DNA of 64,000 bases, taken from Arthrobacter sp. FW306-2-2C-D06B. GTDB taxonomy: Bacteria; Actinomycetota; Actinomycetes; Actinomycetales; Micrococcaceae. The notes below the pieces were generated by a model. It did no database searches. It saw nothing but the letters and a program-made list of their open reading frames with translations, and was not told the origin of the DNA. The stretch spans positions 992,001 through 1,056,000 of the forward strand of contig NZ_CP084560.1 in assembly GCF_021789175.1 (NCBI RefSeq), given 5' to 3'. A program made the position numbers and the translations under genes. Shown one piece after another: positions 50,348-59,815 of this stretch; the stretch's first letter is position 1, and each line of letters opens with the position of its first letter.

Positions 50348-52402
50348 ATGGCAACCCGAATACAAGAACGTTCGACGGCGGTGCCGGCGTCATCCGCGCC
50401 CATGACGCACCGCCAGATCATGGAGGCCTTGACCGGCCTCCTCGCGGCATTCTTCACCGCTATCCTGAGCAGCACCATCGTGGCCAACGCGCTGCCGACC
50501 ATCATGTCCGATCTCCACGGCACCCAGACGGACTTCGCGTGGGTCATCACGGCCGCGCTGCTGGCCAACGCCGCCACCACGCCCATCTGGGGCAAGCTCG
50601 CCGACCTCTTCGACAAGAAGCTCCTGGTCCAGCTGAGCATCGTGGTCTTCGTGGCCGGCTCGGTCATGGCCGGCTTCTCCATGAGCATCCCCTTCCTGCT
50701 GACCGCCCGCGTCATCCAGGGCGTCGCCTTGGGCGGCCTCACCGCACTGGCACAAGCTATCATCGGCACCATGATTCCGCCGCGCGACCGTGGCAAGTAC
50801 TCCGGCTACATGGGCGCAGTCATGGCGGTCGGTACCGCAGGCGGCCCGCTCCTCGGCGGCTTCATCGTTGACAGCCCGCTCGGCTGGCGCTGGACGTTCT
50901 TCGTCTGCGTGCCGCTCGCCGTCGTCGCGCTCATCCTGCTCCAGGTGACCCTCAAGATCCAGCACATCAAGCGCCCGGCCAAGATCGACTGGCTCGGCTC
51001 CATCCTGCTGACATCGGGCGTAAGCCTGCTCCTGATCTGGGTTTCCTTCGCCGGCAACCCGGACTACTACGACTGGATCTCCTGGCAGTCCGCCCTCATG
51101 GTAGGCGGCGGCGTGCTTCTGCTGGCCCTGCTGGTGCTGGTCGAATCCAAGGTGGCCCAGCCCATCATCCCGCTGAAGATCATCTCCCAGCGCACCACCG
51201 CCTTGGCGATCCTGGCCTCTGTGGCCGTCGGTATCGCGATGTTCAGCTCCTCCACGTTCCTTGGCCAGTACTTCCAAGTAGCCCGCGGCGCCACTCCCAC
51301 CGAGGCCGGCCTCCTGACACTGCCCATGATTGCGGGCAACCTCTTGGGCTCGGTGGCATCCGGCCAGCTCATCAGCCGCTTCGGCAAGTGGAAGCGCTTC
51401 CTCCTGGCGGGCACCGTGTTGCTGGCCGGCGGCCTTGCCTTCACCGGCACCATCGACCACACCACTGAACTGTGGATCACCTGCTGCTACACCGCCATCT
51501 TCGGCCTGGGCCTTGGCTTGCTCATGCAGAACCTGGTCCTCGCGGTCCAGAACACCGTCCGCGCCCAGGACATCGGCACGGCCAGCGCCTCCGTCGCATT
51601 CTTCCGCTCCGTCGGCGGTGCGATCGGTGTTTCGGTGCTTGGCGCCATCATGGCAACGCACGTCAAGGACCTCGCCACCCAAGGCCTCGCCGCGGCGCAT
51701 ATCCCGGTAAACGGCGGCTCCAGCAACGCGAGCATGGACCTGACGGACTTGCCCGCCCCGATCCGCGACATCATGCGTGCAGCCTACGGCGACGCGACAG
51801 CCCAGATCTTCCTCATCTCCGCTGTCATTGCCCTGGTCGCGTTCATCGCCGTGCTGTTCATCAAAGAAGTTCCGCTGCGGAAGACCGTGGATGCATCGCC
51901 GGAGAAGGAGCTGTTGGCAAACGCCTCCGGCGAGGCCGGCATGACACTGGACACCTCCGCGCTTCCTGTTGTCGAATCCGCTGAGTTTGCCCAAGCAGGG
52001 CTTGCCCAAGCAGCGGACGACGGCGGTACCCCCTTGGGCGCAAGCCGCGCCCGTGCGGCAGCCGAGAAAGAGCACGATGACCTGGACCTGGAGTTTGCCC
52101 GGATCCTGACGCAGGAACGTCCTGATCCGGCCGCCGGCCTGCGCGAGGTCCAGGACCAGCTTGCCCGCACCCAACGGCTGCTGGCCGAGCAACAGCTTCA
52201 GCTGAGCAGGGCCCAGCGCGAGCTCCAGGTGCGCGTGCATGAACAGCAGGCCACCGCCGTCGAGCAGTCGCGGATCGCCGAGGAGTTGGCCGCGCTGCGG
52301 AAGGAACTCAAGCGTGAGCGCCGCCGCCAGGAAAGGGCTGCCTTGCTGCTCCTCGCCGGCGACGCCTCGAGGGCAGGGGAAACCGGGCGGCACGCAGGCT
52401 AA
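50348..52402 (+). CDS. EmrB/QacA-type (DHA2) MFS exporter with long coiled-coil C-terminus
   Basis: A 684-residue drug:H+ antiporter-2 protein. About 14 membrane segments span residues 25-510; motif ALPTIMSDLHG and the loop IWGKLADLFDKK are typical. The last 170 residues are unusual: a flexible acidic/Ala linker and then a charged heptad-rich helix (EVQDQLARTQRLLAEQQ onward). Co-transcribed with marR. Substrates are unknown. Confidence 0.9.
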   Translation: MATRIQERSTAVPASSAPMTHRQIMEALTGLLAAFFTAILSSTIVANALPTIMSDLHGTQTDFAWVITAALLANAATTPIWGKLADLFDKKLLVQLSIVVFVAGSVMAGFSMSIPFLLTARVIQGVALGGLTALAQAIIGTMIPPRDRGKYSGYMGAVMAVGTAGGPLLGGFIVDSPLGWRWTFFVCVPLAVVALILLQVTLKIQHIKRPAKIDWLGSILLTSGVSLLLIWVSFAGNPDYYDWISWQSALMVGGGVLLLALLVLVESKVAQPIIPLKIISQRTTALAILASVAVGIAMFSSSTFLGQYFQVARGATPTEAGLLTLPMIAGNLLGSVASGQLISRFGKWKRFLLAGTVLLAGGLAFTGTIDHTTELWITCCYTAIFGLGLGLLMQNLVLAVQNTVRAQDIGTASASVAFFRSVGGAIGVSVLGAIMATHVKDLATQGLAAAHIPVNGGSSNASMDLTDLPAPIRDIMRAAYGDATAQIFLISAVIALVAFIAVLFIKEVPLRKTVDASPEKELLANASGEAGMTLDTSALPVVESAEFAQAGLAQAADDGGTPLGASRARAAAEKEHDDLDLEFARILTQERPDPAAGLREVQDQLARTQRLLAEQQLQLSRAQRELQVRVHEQQATAVEQSRIAEELAALRKELKRERRRQERAALLLLAGDASRAGETGRHAG

Positions 52403-52437
52403 GGACCCGGGGGGACGCGGGCCGGGATGCGTGGCGC

Positions 52438-52475
52438 GAGCCGCTGCAGCGAGTTTGGAAGCGCTGCAGCGGCTC
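52438..52475 (+). terminator. Hairpin after the MFS exporter gene
   Basis: Perfect 14-bp arms GAGCCGCTGCAGCG and complement with a 10-base loop, 36 bp after the stop. There is no T-run, so function as a terminator is probable but not certain. Confidence 0.55.
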
Positions 52476-52576
52476 AGCTACGCCGCAAGGATGATATTCG
52501 GCTAGCGATATTTCGCTGAGGCAACGGATTTCGTAGAGTTGAGGGACTAATACTGTCAGCGCTTGCTGCTATCCAT

Positions 52577-52610
52577 GTATTTAGTCATTCGCAGTATTTA
52601 GTCATTCGCA
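52577..52610 (+). repeat. Perfect 17-bp tandem repeat upstream of the ABC exporter operon
   Basis: GTATTTAGTCATTCGCA occurs twice back to back, followed by a decayed third copy with TCATTCATTCGCGCA. It ends 38 bp before the ABC gene start, in the promoter/leader region, and could be a regulator site or slippage-prone leader. Confidence 0.75.
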
Positions 52611-52648
52611 CTCATTCATTCGCGCACTCTCATTAAGGATCCGTGGGC

Positions 52649-54382
52649 ATGCTTGTCACCCTGATACGGCGCTACTCCAAGCCGTATTTGCCGCAGATAC
52701 TGGCCGTCATCATCTTCCAGCTAGCGTCTACCATTGCCACCCTTTACCTTCCAAGCCTCAACGCAAAAATCATCGATGAAGGGGTATCCCGGGGGGATAC
52801 CAACTACATCTGGCAAACCGGAGCCCTCATGCTCGCGGTCGCGCTCGGCCAGGTCATCGCGGCCATCGCGGGGGTCTATTTCGGATCCCGCGTTGCCATG
52901 GCCATGGGCCGCGACTTGCGCAGGGACGTCTTCCGCAAGGTCAGCAGCTTCTCGGCCAAGGACGTCAACAGCTTCGGCGCACCCACGTTGATCACCCGCG
53001 GCACCAATGACGTCCAGCAAGTCCAGATGCTCATGCTGATGGGCCTGAACTTCATGGTTTCCACGCCCATCATGTGTGTTGGCGGCATCATCATGGCCTT
53101 GCGCGAGGACCTCAGCCTCTCTTGGCTCGTGTGGGTCTCGGTGCCAGTCCTCGTGGCCGTAGTTGGTTACCTCGTGGTCAGGCTCATGCCGCTCTTCCGT
53201 TCCATGCAGAAGAAAATCGACGCCATCAACGGCGTTCTGCGCGAGCAGATCATCGGCATCCGCGTGGTCCGGGCATTCGTTCGTGAACCGTACGAGGCCA
53301 AGCGCTTCGGCGACGCCAACAAGGACCTCACCTTGGTTTCGGTCAAGATCGGCAACCTTTTTGTCTTGATGTTCCCGGCCATTGGAATGATCCTGCACCT
53401 TTCCACGGCGGCAGTGCTGTGGTTCGGTGGCCAAAGGGTGGACGCCGGCAACATGCAGGTGGGCTCCCTGACTGCCTTCCTGCAGTACCTCCTGCAGATC
53501 CTCATGGCCGTCATGATGGGTACCTTCATGGCCATGATGATCCCGCGAGCCTCCGTGTGCGCGGACCGCATCGGCGAGGTCCTCGACGTCGAACCCTCCA
53601 TCCACGATCCGAAGGCGCCAGTAGCGCCCGCCGAAAAGAAGGGTCGCGTCGAATTCCGCGATGTCACCTTCAAATACCCCGGGGCTGAAGCTCCCGTGTT
53701 GAGCAACATTTCCTTCACCGCGGAGCCGGGCCAGACCCTTGCCATCATCGGCTCCACCGGCGCGGGAAAAACCACCTTGGTGTCGCTCCTGCCGCGCCTG
53801 TACGACGTCGCGTCCGGCGACGTGTTGCTCGATGGCGTCCCGGTCACCAGCCTGGACCGCGACGAAATAACGAGTCGCGTAGCCACTGTGCCGCAGAAGC
53901 CGTACTTGTTCTCCGGAACCATCGAGCACAACCTGCGCTTTGGCAAGACCGACGCTACGGACCAGGAACTCTGGGATGCGCTGGAAACCGCACAGGCCAA
54001 GGACTTCGTCATGGAAAAGTCCTCCGGCCTCAATCGTCGCGTGGCCCAGGGCGGCACGAACGTCTCCGGTGGCCAGAGGCAGCGCCTCTGCATCGCCCGG
54101 GCCCTGGTGACGCAGCCCAAGGTCTACCTCTTTGACGATTCCTTCTCGGCATTGGACGTGGCCACGGACGCCCGCCTTCGCAGGGCGTTGAAGGAAAAGA
54201 CGCAGGATGCCACGGTCATCATCGTGGCCCAGCGCGTCTCGACCATTGCGGACGCGGACCAGATCCTGGTCCTGGACAACGGCAGAATCGTTGACCGCGG
54301 CACCCATGAAGAACTCCTGGAAACGTCACCCACGTACCAGGAGATCGTCGAATCCCAGCTGAGCGCGGAGGAAGTGGCATGA
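52649..54382 (+). CDS. Heterodimeric ABC exporter subunit A, with degenerate Walker B
   Basis: A 577-residue half-transporter: a six-helix membrane domain (residues about 1-320) and an ATPase domain with Walker A GSTGAGKTT, signature NVSGGQRQR and Walker B VYLFDDSFSALD, where the catalytic Glu is Asp. ATG at 52649 is preferred over GTG at 52643 because AAGGA spacing is better. The stop overlaps the next gene as ATGA. The degenerate site marks it as the TM287/LmrC-like half. Confidence 0.9.
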   Translation: MLVTLIRRYSKPYLPQILAVIIFQLASTIATLYLPSLNAKIIDEGVSRGDTNYIWQTGALMLAVALGQVIAAIAGVYFGSRVAMAMGRDLRRDVFRKVSSFSAKDVNSFGAPTLITRGTNDVQQVQMLMLMGLNFMVSTPIMCVGGIIMALREDLSLSWLVWVSVPVLVAVVGYLVVRLMPLFRSMQKKIDAINGVLREQIIGIRVVRAFVREPYEAKRFGDANKDLTLVSVKIGNLFVLMFPAIGMILHLSTAAVLWFGGQRVDAGNMQVGSLTAFLQYLLQILMAVMMGTFMAMMIPRASVCADRIGEVLDVEPSIHDPKAPVAPAEKKGRVEFRDVTFKYPGAEAPVLSNISFTAEPGQTLAIIGSTGAGKTTLVSLLPRLYDVASGDVLLDGVPVTSLDRDEITSRVATVPQKPYLFSGTIEHNLRFGKTDATDQELWDALETAQAKDFVMEKSSGLNRRVAQGGTNVSGGQRQRLCIARALVTQPKVYLFDDSFSALDVATDARLRRALKEKTQDATVIIVAQRVSTIADADQILVLDNGRIVDRGTHEELLETSPTYQEIVESQLSAEEVA

Positions 54383-56475
54383 GCGAACAGAATCAGCAAA
54401 AGCGCGGCTGGGCCGCGAAAGCCGAAGCAGCGAAGGCTGCCCGATCAGCACGGGAAGCCAAGGATGACGAAGCAACAGGCGCCGTGGCGGTAGCGGACGA
54501 CGACGACATCGAGGAAACCGAATACACCCCGGGCGAAGCCGACGGCGGCATGTTCGGCAACCTGCCGGCCAAGAAAGCCAAGGCTTTCGGACCGTCAGCC
54601 AAGCGGCTCCTCGGGCTGCTCAAGCCGGAGGCCGCCGGCGTGGTCTTCGTCATCGGCCTCGTGGTGGTCTCGGTCGTCCTGAACGTCATCGCCCCGAAGA
54701 TCCTCGGCAGCGCCATGGACGTCATCTTCGGCGGCGTCATGGGCAAGCAATTGCCTCCCGGAGTGAGCCAAGCGGCTTTCGCCGAAGGACTCCGCCAGGC
54801 GGGCCAGAACAACTTCGCGGACATGGTCTCCAAGATGGAGCTCACCAACGGGATCAACTTCTCCAAGCTCACGTTCCTGATCTCGATCGTGCTGTTGATG
54901 TACTTCGTGGCCAACATCTTCCTGTGGGCCCAGGGCTACATCCTGAACAAGATCGTCATGAAGGTCATCAACCGGCTCCGCAACGACGTCCAGGCCAAGC
55001 TCAACCGCTTGCCCCTGAACTACTTCGACACCCGCCAGCGCGGCGACATCCTCTCCCGCGTGACCAACGACGTCGACAACGTCCAGCAAGGGCTGCAGCA
55101 GGCGTTCGCGCAGCTGGTCAGCTCGGTGCTGACGGTCTTCGGCATCACCATCATGATGTTCATCGTTTCCTGGCAGCTCGCCCTGATCGCGCTTGTTGCC
55201 TTGCCGCTCTCCGGCGTCCTTGCCGGCGTGATCGGCTCGCGCAGCCAGAAGCTCTTCGCCGCCCAGTGGAAGAACACCGGCTCGCTCAACGGCCAGATCG
55301 AGGAATCGTTCTCCGGCCACGAGCTCGTCAAGGTCTTCGGGCGCGACGCGGACATGCTGGAGCGTTTCGACGAGCGCAACGAAGCCCTGTACAAGGCCTC
55401 GTTCGGGGCACAGTTTGTTTCCGGCATCATCTTCCCGGCCATGAACTTCGTCTCCTACCTCAGCTACGTGGGCATCGCCGTCGTCGGTGGTTTGCGGGTT
55501 GCTTCCGGTTCCATGAGCCTCGGCGACGCCACGGCGTTCATCCAGTACTCGCGTGAATTCACCCAGCCGCTCGGCCAGATCGCCGGAATGGCCAACATGC
55601 TCCAGTCCGGCGTGGCTTCGGCCGAGCGCGTTTTCGAGTTCCTGGATGCCGATGAGGAAACGCCGGAGAACGCGGTCCGTCACTTGCCCCCGCGCACCGA
55701 CGGCCACGTCGAATTCGAGAACGTGTCCTTCAGCTACGTTGCCGACAAGCCGCTCATCGAGAACCTTTCCCTCAGCGCGGAGCCCGGACACACCGTGGCA
55801 ATTGTCGGACCCACCGGTGCGGGCAAGACCACCCTGGTCAACCTCGTCATGCGGTTCTACGAGCTCAATTCGGGTCGGATCACCCTGGATGGGGTGGACA
55901 TCAAGGAGCTGAGCCGTTCCGAGCTTCGCTCCAAGGTGGGAATGGTGCTCCAGGACGCCTGGCTGTTCGGCGGGACCATCTACGACAACATCAAGTACGG
56001 CAACCTCGACGCCACCGAGGAACAGATCATGGAGGCGGCCAAGGCCACGTACGTGGACCGCTTCGTGCGCGCCCTGCCGGATGGCTACCAGACCATCATC
56101 GACGAGGAAGGCAACAACGTCAGCGCGGGCGAGAAGCAGCTCATCACCATCGCGCGGGCCTTCGTTTCCGATCCCTCGCTCTTGATCCTGGACGAGGCCA
56201 CGAGCTCCGTTGACACCCGTACCGAGCTGCTGTTGCAGAAGGCCATGGCTGCCCTCCGCACGGACCGCACCAGCTTTGTCATCGCGCACCGTTTGTCCAC
56301 CATCCGCGACGCCGACACCATCCTCGTGATGGAAAACGGCAGCATCGTGGAGCAGGGCAACCACAACCAACTGCTCGCATCGCAGGGCGCGTACTACCGC
56401 CTGTACATGTCGCAGTTTGCTGGTGAGGATGCCGGGGAAGCCGTTGTGGATGATTCGACGGCGGTGCACAGCTGA
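54379..56475 (+). CDS. Heterodimeric ABC exporter subunit B
   Basis: A 698-residue half-transporter. A charged Ala/Glu/Asp-rich N-terminal extension of about 70 residues precedes the six-helix membrane domain and an ATPase with Walker A GPTGAGKTT, signature NVSAGEKQL (non-consensus) and a full Walker B LLILDEATSSVD. The deviant signature and the Asp in subunit A's Walker B would together form the inactive site of the pair. Overlaps subunit A by ATGA. Confidence 0.92.
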   Translation: MSEQNQQKRGWAAKAEAAKAARSAREAKDDEATGAVAVADDDDIEETEYTPGEADGGMFGNLPAKKAKAFGPSAKRLLGLLKPEAAGVVFVIGLVVVSVVLNVIAPKILGSAMDVIFGGVMGKQLPPGVSQAAFAEGLRQAGQNNFADMVSKMELTNGINFSKLTFLISIVLLMYFVANIFLWAQGYILNKIVMKVINRLRNDVQAKLNRLPLNYFDTRQRGDILSRVTNDVDNVQQGLQQAFAQLVSSVLTVFGITIMMFIVSWQLALIALVALPLSGVLAGVIGSRSQKLFAAQWKNTGSLNGQIEESFSGHELVKVFGRDADMLERFDERNEALYKASFGAQFVSGIIFPAMNFVSYLSYVGIAVVGGLRVASGSMSLGDATAFIQYSREFTQPLGQIAGMANMLQSGVASAERVFEFLDADEETPENAVRHLPPRTDGHVEFENVSFSYVADKPLIENLSLSAEPGHTVAIVGPTGAGKTTLVNLVMRFYELNSGRITLDGVDIKELSRSELRSKVGMVLQDAWLFGGTIYDNIKYGNLDATEEQIMEAAKATYVDRFVRALPDGYQTIIDEEGNNVSAGEKQLITIARAFVSDPSLLILDEATSSVDTRTELLLQKAMAALRTDRTSFVIAHRLSTIRDADTILVMENGSIVEQGNHNQLLASQGAYYRLYMSQFAGEDAGEAVVDDSTAVHS

Positions 56476-56495
56476 GCCAGCGAATTACGGTCCAA

Positions 56496-56918
56496 GTGCC
56501 GATGCGTTGGGGAGACATGGACGCGTACGGGCACATCAACAACGTCCAGATCGTGCGCATGCTCGAGGAGGCCCGCATCGCGGCTTTCGGTCCGCCCCGC
56601 GGTGCCGGACTCCCCGGCGTGGAAGCGCCGGTCTCCGTTTTTGACTCTGTTGAAGACGGGGTCATGACCCTTGTGGTGGAGCACAAGGTCCGGTACGTCC
56701 GGACCTTGGAATACCGGAACATACCGGCCGTTGTCGAGATCTGGGTGGGCGCCGTGAAGGGGGCAAGTTTTGACCTCCATTACGTCATCAAGGATCCCGT
56801 GACCGGCCAGGACTGCGTCAACGCCAGTACCCATCTGGCGTTCGTCGATGAGTCCACGGGCCGTGTCCGCAGGCTCACTCCCGAGCAGAAGGAGCAGCTG
56901 GAGCCCTATCGGGCCTAG
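56496..56918 (+). CDS. Acyl-CoA thioesterase (4HBT hotdog fold)
   Basis: A protein of about 140 residues with PMRWGDMDAYGHINNVQI at the start, the hotdog active-site Asp region of 4-hydroxybenzoyl-CoA-thioesterase-like enzymes. The start is uncertain: GTG at 56496 is annotated, but an in-frame CTG at 56472 overlaps the ABC stop as CTGA and would restore the expected first strand. The substrate acyl-CoA is unknown. Confidence 0.8.
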   Translation: MPMRWGDMDAYGHINNVQIVRMLEEARIAAFGPPRGAGLPGVEAPVSVFDSVEDGVMTLVVEHKVRYVRTLEYRNIPAVVEIWVGAVKGASFDLHYVIKDPVTGQDCVNASTHLAFVDESTGRVRRLTPEQKEQLEPYRA

Positions 56919-56970
56919 CTGAAGGGATAAGGCAGCGCCCTGTGCATCCCGGTGGCCGTAGAGTTTCCCC

Positions 56971-57711
56971 ATGAAACTCGAGATCGTCGCCGTCGGTGCC
57001 CAGGGCGCTGCCGTTGCCGCTGAAGAAGGCGCGGATCGGATCGAACTTTGCAGCGCCTTGGAGCTCGGGGGACTGACCCCGAGCCAAGGGCTCATGGAAG
57101 CCGCGCAGGAAGCGGCCGACGGACGGCTGGAGATCCACCCGCTGATCCGCAGCCGGCCGGGAGATTTCCTGTACTCCGCCGCCGATGTGGACACGATGGA
57201 CCGCGAGATCCGGTTCCTGCTCACCCAAGGGGCTCACGGCGTGGTGATCGGAGTCCTCACTGCAGGCGGTGATATCGACGTCCGGGCCACCCGAAAGCTC
57301 GCCGACACGGCCTTGGAGACCAACCCCGACGCCCAACTGACCTTCCACCGGGCCATCGACCAAACCCCGGACCCGGCGGCCGCCGTCGAGCAGCTCGTGG
57401 AACTTGGGTTCACCCGGGTGCTCAGCTCCGGCGGCGCCGCGACGGTGGGGGCGGGGATCGGGACCCTCAAGCGCATGGTCCAGCGGGCAGCGGGGCGGCT
57501 TGAGGTCATGGCAGGCGGTGGACTCGCCCTGGACGATATCCCCGCACTGCATGCCGCGGGACTAAGCGCGGTCCATTTGTCAGCCAAGGCCACGGTTTCC
57601 ACGTGGAAGAACCGTGGGGACTCCGTCGGTACGCCCGGCGATTCGGACCCGACGGCGTACATGGTCACCGACCGGGACCTGGTGAGGGCCGCCCGCGCCG
57701 CCTCCCGGTGA
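56971..57711 (+). CDS. cutC: CutC-family protein
   Basis: A 246-residue TIM-barrel protein. KLEIVAVGAQGAAVAAEEGADRIELCSALELGGLTPS at the N-terminus and HPLIRSRPGDFLYS, then LTFHRAID, are diagnostic for CutC. It was named for copper homeostasis in E. coli, but its biochemical role is unsettled. The ribosome site is weak. A 66-bp hairpin repeat follows it by 4 bp. Confidence 0.9.
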   Translation: MKLEIVAVGAQGAAVAAEEGADRIELCSALELGGLTPSQGLMEAAQEAADGRLEIHPLIRSRPGDFLYSAADVDTMDREIRFLLTQGAHGVVIGVLTAGGDIDVRATRKLADTALETNPDAQLTFHRAIDQTPDPAAAVEQLVELGFTRVLSSGGAATVGAGIGTLKRMVQRAAGRLEVMAGGGLALDDIPALHAAGLSAVHLSAKATVSTWKNRGDSVGTPGDSDPTAYMVTDRDLVRAARAASR

Positions 57712-57715
57712 CATG

Positions 57716-57781
57716 CCCAACTGACTCGCATTTGTTGTCGTTTTGACGGCTCATAACGACATTAAGTGCGAGTCAGTTGGG
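57716..57781. repeat. 66-bp hairpin repeat, family A, copy 2
   Basis: CCCAACTGACTCGCA and TGCGAGTCAGTTGGG form perfect outer arms; the inner TGTCGTT and AACGACA arms also pair. Same length and ends as the element at 3064-3129. It could also end the cutC transcript. Confidence 0.85.
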
Positions 57782-57862
57782 TGGGTCCCTTTACACGGCG
57801 GCGACTTGGGTCAAGGATAGGTGAAGCATTGCGATCGAAAATAGCCTCCAGGAGTCATAAAG

Positions 57863-59794
57863 ATGCAAAACCTGAGCTTCTCCACTATCACCCTGAACAT
57901 GGCGGAGTTGGGCCCGAATAGCCCGTTGCCTGTGGTCATGGCTGAACTGGACCAGCCATACAGAATCGGCGACGGCGTCCCGGAGGAACTGCAGGCCGCG
58001 GCACGCTACGGGCAAGTGCCGAACATGTTCCCGTACTTGATGCAGGACGGCTACTCGCGCGAGCGGACCGCCCACGACCTCCCCGCCGTCGTGCTTGAGA
58101 ACAGCAAACTGCGTGCCGTTGTCCTCCCCACCTTGGGCGGCCGGCTGTGGGAGCTCTTCGACAAGGCGTCGGGCAAACAACTCCTCCACACCCACGGGAC
58201 CCTGCAGTTCGCCAACATCGCGCTGCGCAAGGCCTGGTTCGCCGGCGGGCTCGAATGGAACATCGGCACCCGCGGTCACTCGCCCACCACCTGCGATCCG
58301 CTGCACACGGCCATCGTCAAGACTCCCGAAGGCCACGACGTCCTGCGTATGTGGGAGTTCGAACGCCTCCGGGAGGTGGTTTTCCAAGTGGACATGTGGC
58401 TTCCGGAGGACTCGGACGTCCTCCTGACTGCGGTCCGGATCAGGAACCCCCAGGACCACGAGGTCCCCATGTACTGGTGGAGTAATGCCGCTGTTCCCGA
58501 GACGGCTGAAACGCGCGTGATCGCTCCAGCCACGGAGGCCTTCGGCAGCGATTACACCACCGACATCGCCCGTGTCCGGCCCACGGAACACCAAGGCGCG
58601 GATGCCACCTGGCTGGTCAACAGCCCGCACGCGGCGGATTTCTTCTTCGACATCCAGCCGGGGCACCGGCATTGGATCGCCGCTGTAGACCACGACGGCG
58701 ACGGCCTGGCCATGCTGTCCACAAGCCTCCTGCGCGGGAAGAAATTGTTTGTCTGGGGCCAGGGCGACGGCGGGAAGCGCTGGCAGGAATGGCTCAGTCC
58801 CGGGGCCGGCCCCTACGCGGAGATCCAGGCCGGGCTCGCACAGACCCAGTTCGAGCATCTGGCCATGCCTGCCGGCGCCGAGTGGAGTTGGGTGGAGGCC
58901 TACGGCAACGCGAAGCTGGATCCGGCGACCTCCCACGGCCGGGATTGGGACGCTGCGGTGACCCATGCCAGCGCCCGGCTTGAAGACCTCGTCCCGGACG
59001 CGGAGCTCGAAGTCGCCCTCGCCGAAGCCGCGCGGAACTATGCGCTGCCTCCGGACGAGATGCTGGTGCGCGGCAGCGCTTGGGGTGCTTTGGAGAGTGC
59101 CCGACGGCGACACTCAGGCCGCGGGTGGCTGGACGAAAGCGGCACTCCCTTCGCCGACGATGCAACCCCTGACGCCATCGAGGAAACAGGCCCGTGGCAC
59201 AGCCTGCTGGATGGGGCGAGTTTCCTGGGCGCTGAGACCTTCGTGGCAGGAGCAGATTGGGAAGAACTGCTGGCAAAGGATGGCGGAGCGGAGGCGCAAT
59301 TTCATCTGGCCACGATGAAGCACGCCCGCCAGGATCTTGGCGGTGCGATCGCGGGATACGGCACCGCGCTGATCGCCGACGGCCTCTCACCCCGTTCCAG
59401 GGTCCTCGCCACAAGGGGCCACGCCCTCGCGCTGTTTGCCAGCAACAAGATTGACGAAGGCTTGGCTGAGCTTGCCGCAGCGAGCCGCTTGGAGCCCTCC
59501 AACCTCCCCTTGCTCAGCGAAGCCATGACCCTCAGCATCCGGCATGGGAACCCCGCGCAAGCACTTGCCTTGGCGAGCGAGGCACCTGGCGGAATGTCCG
59601 ACGTCGGGCGCGTCCGTTTCCTGACGGCGCTCGCCCTCGCGGGCGTCGGCAAAGGCCAGGAGGCGGCAGCGATGCTGCGGGACGGCGTCGAGATACCGGA
59701 CATCCGGGAAGGCGAGGACGGGATCGCCGAGCTGTGGCAGGAAGTGTGCCCGGAGGAGCCGGTGCCAGCCCATTACCGCTTCGGAATGCACTGA
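57863..59794 (+). CDS. DUF5107 protein with TPR-like C-terminal region
   Basis: A 643-residue cytosolic protein. Residues about 60-340 resemble DUF5107/galactose-mutarotase-like domains (VVLPTLGGRLWELFDK, EWNIGTRGHSP). Residues about 420-620 are helical with TPR-like repeats of about 34 residues (e.g. AQFHLATMKHARQDLGGAIAG). AGGAG precedes the ATG. Such proteins are thought to handle sugars or glycosides, but activity is not established here. Confidence 0.78.
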   Translation: MQNLSFSTITLNMAELGPNSPLPVVMAELDQPYRIGDGVPEELQAAARYGQVPNMFPYLMQDGYSRERTAHDLPAVVLENSKLRAVVLPTLGGRLWELFDKASGKQLLHTHGTLQFANIALRKAWFAGGLEWNIGTRGHSPTTCDPLHTAIVKTPEGHDVLRMWEFERLREVVFQVDMWLPEDSDVLLTAVRIRNPQDHEVPMYWWSNAAVPETAETRVIAPATEAFGSDYTTDIARVRPTEHQGADATWLVNSPHAADFFFDIQPGHRHWIAAVDHDGDGLAMLSTSLLRGKKLFVWGQGDGGKRWQEWLSPGAGPYAEIQAGLAQTQFEHLAMPAGAEWSWVEAYGNAKLDPATSHGRDWDAAVTHASARLEDLVPDAELEVALAEAARNYALPPDEMLVRGSAWGALESARRRHSGRGWLDESGTPFADDATPDAIEETGPWHSLLDGASFLGAETFVAGADWEELLAKDGGAEAQFHLATMKHARQDLGGAIAGYGTALIADGLSPRSRVLATRGHALALFASNKIDEGLAELAAASRLEPSNLPLLSEAMTLSIRHGNPAQALALASEAPGGMSDVGRVRFLTALALAGVGKGQEAAAMLRDGVEIPDIREGEDGIAELWQEVCPEEPVPAHYRFGMH

Positions 59795-59815
59795 CCTTCC
59801 GGGGTTCACGAGCGC

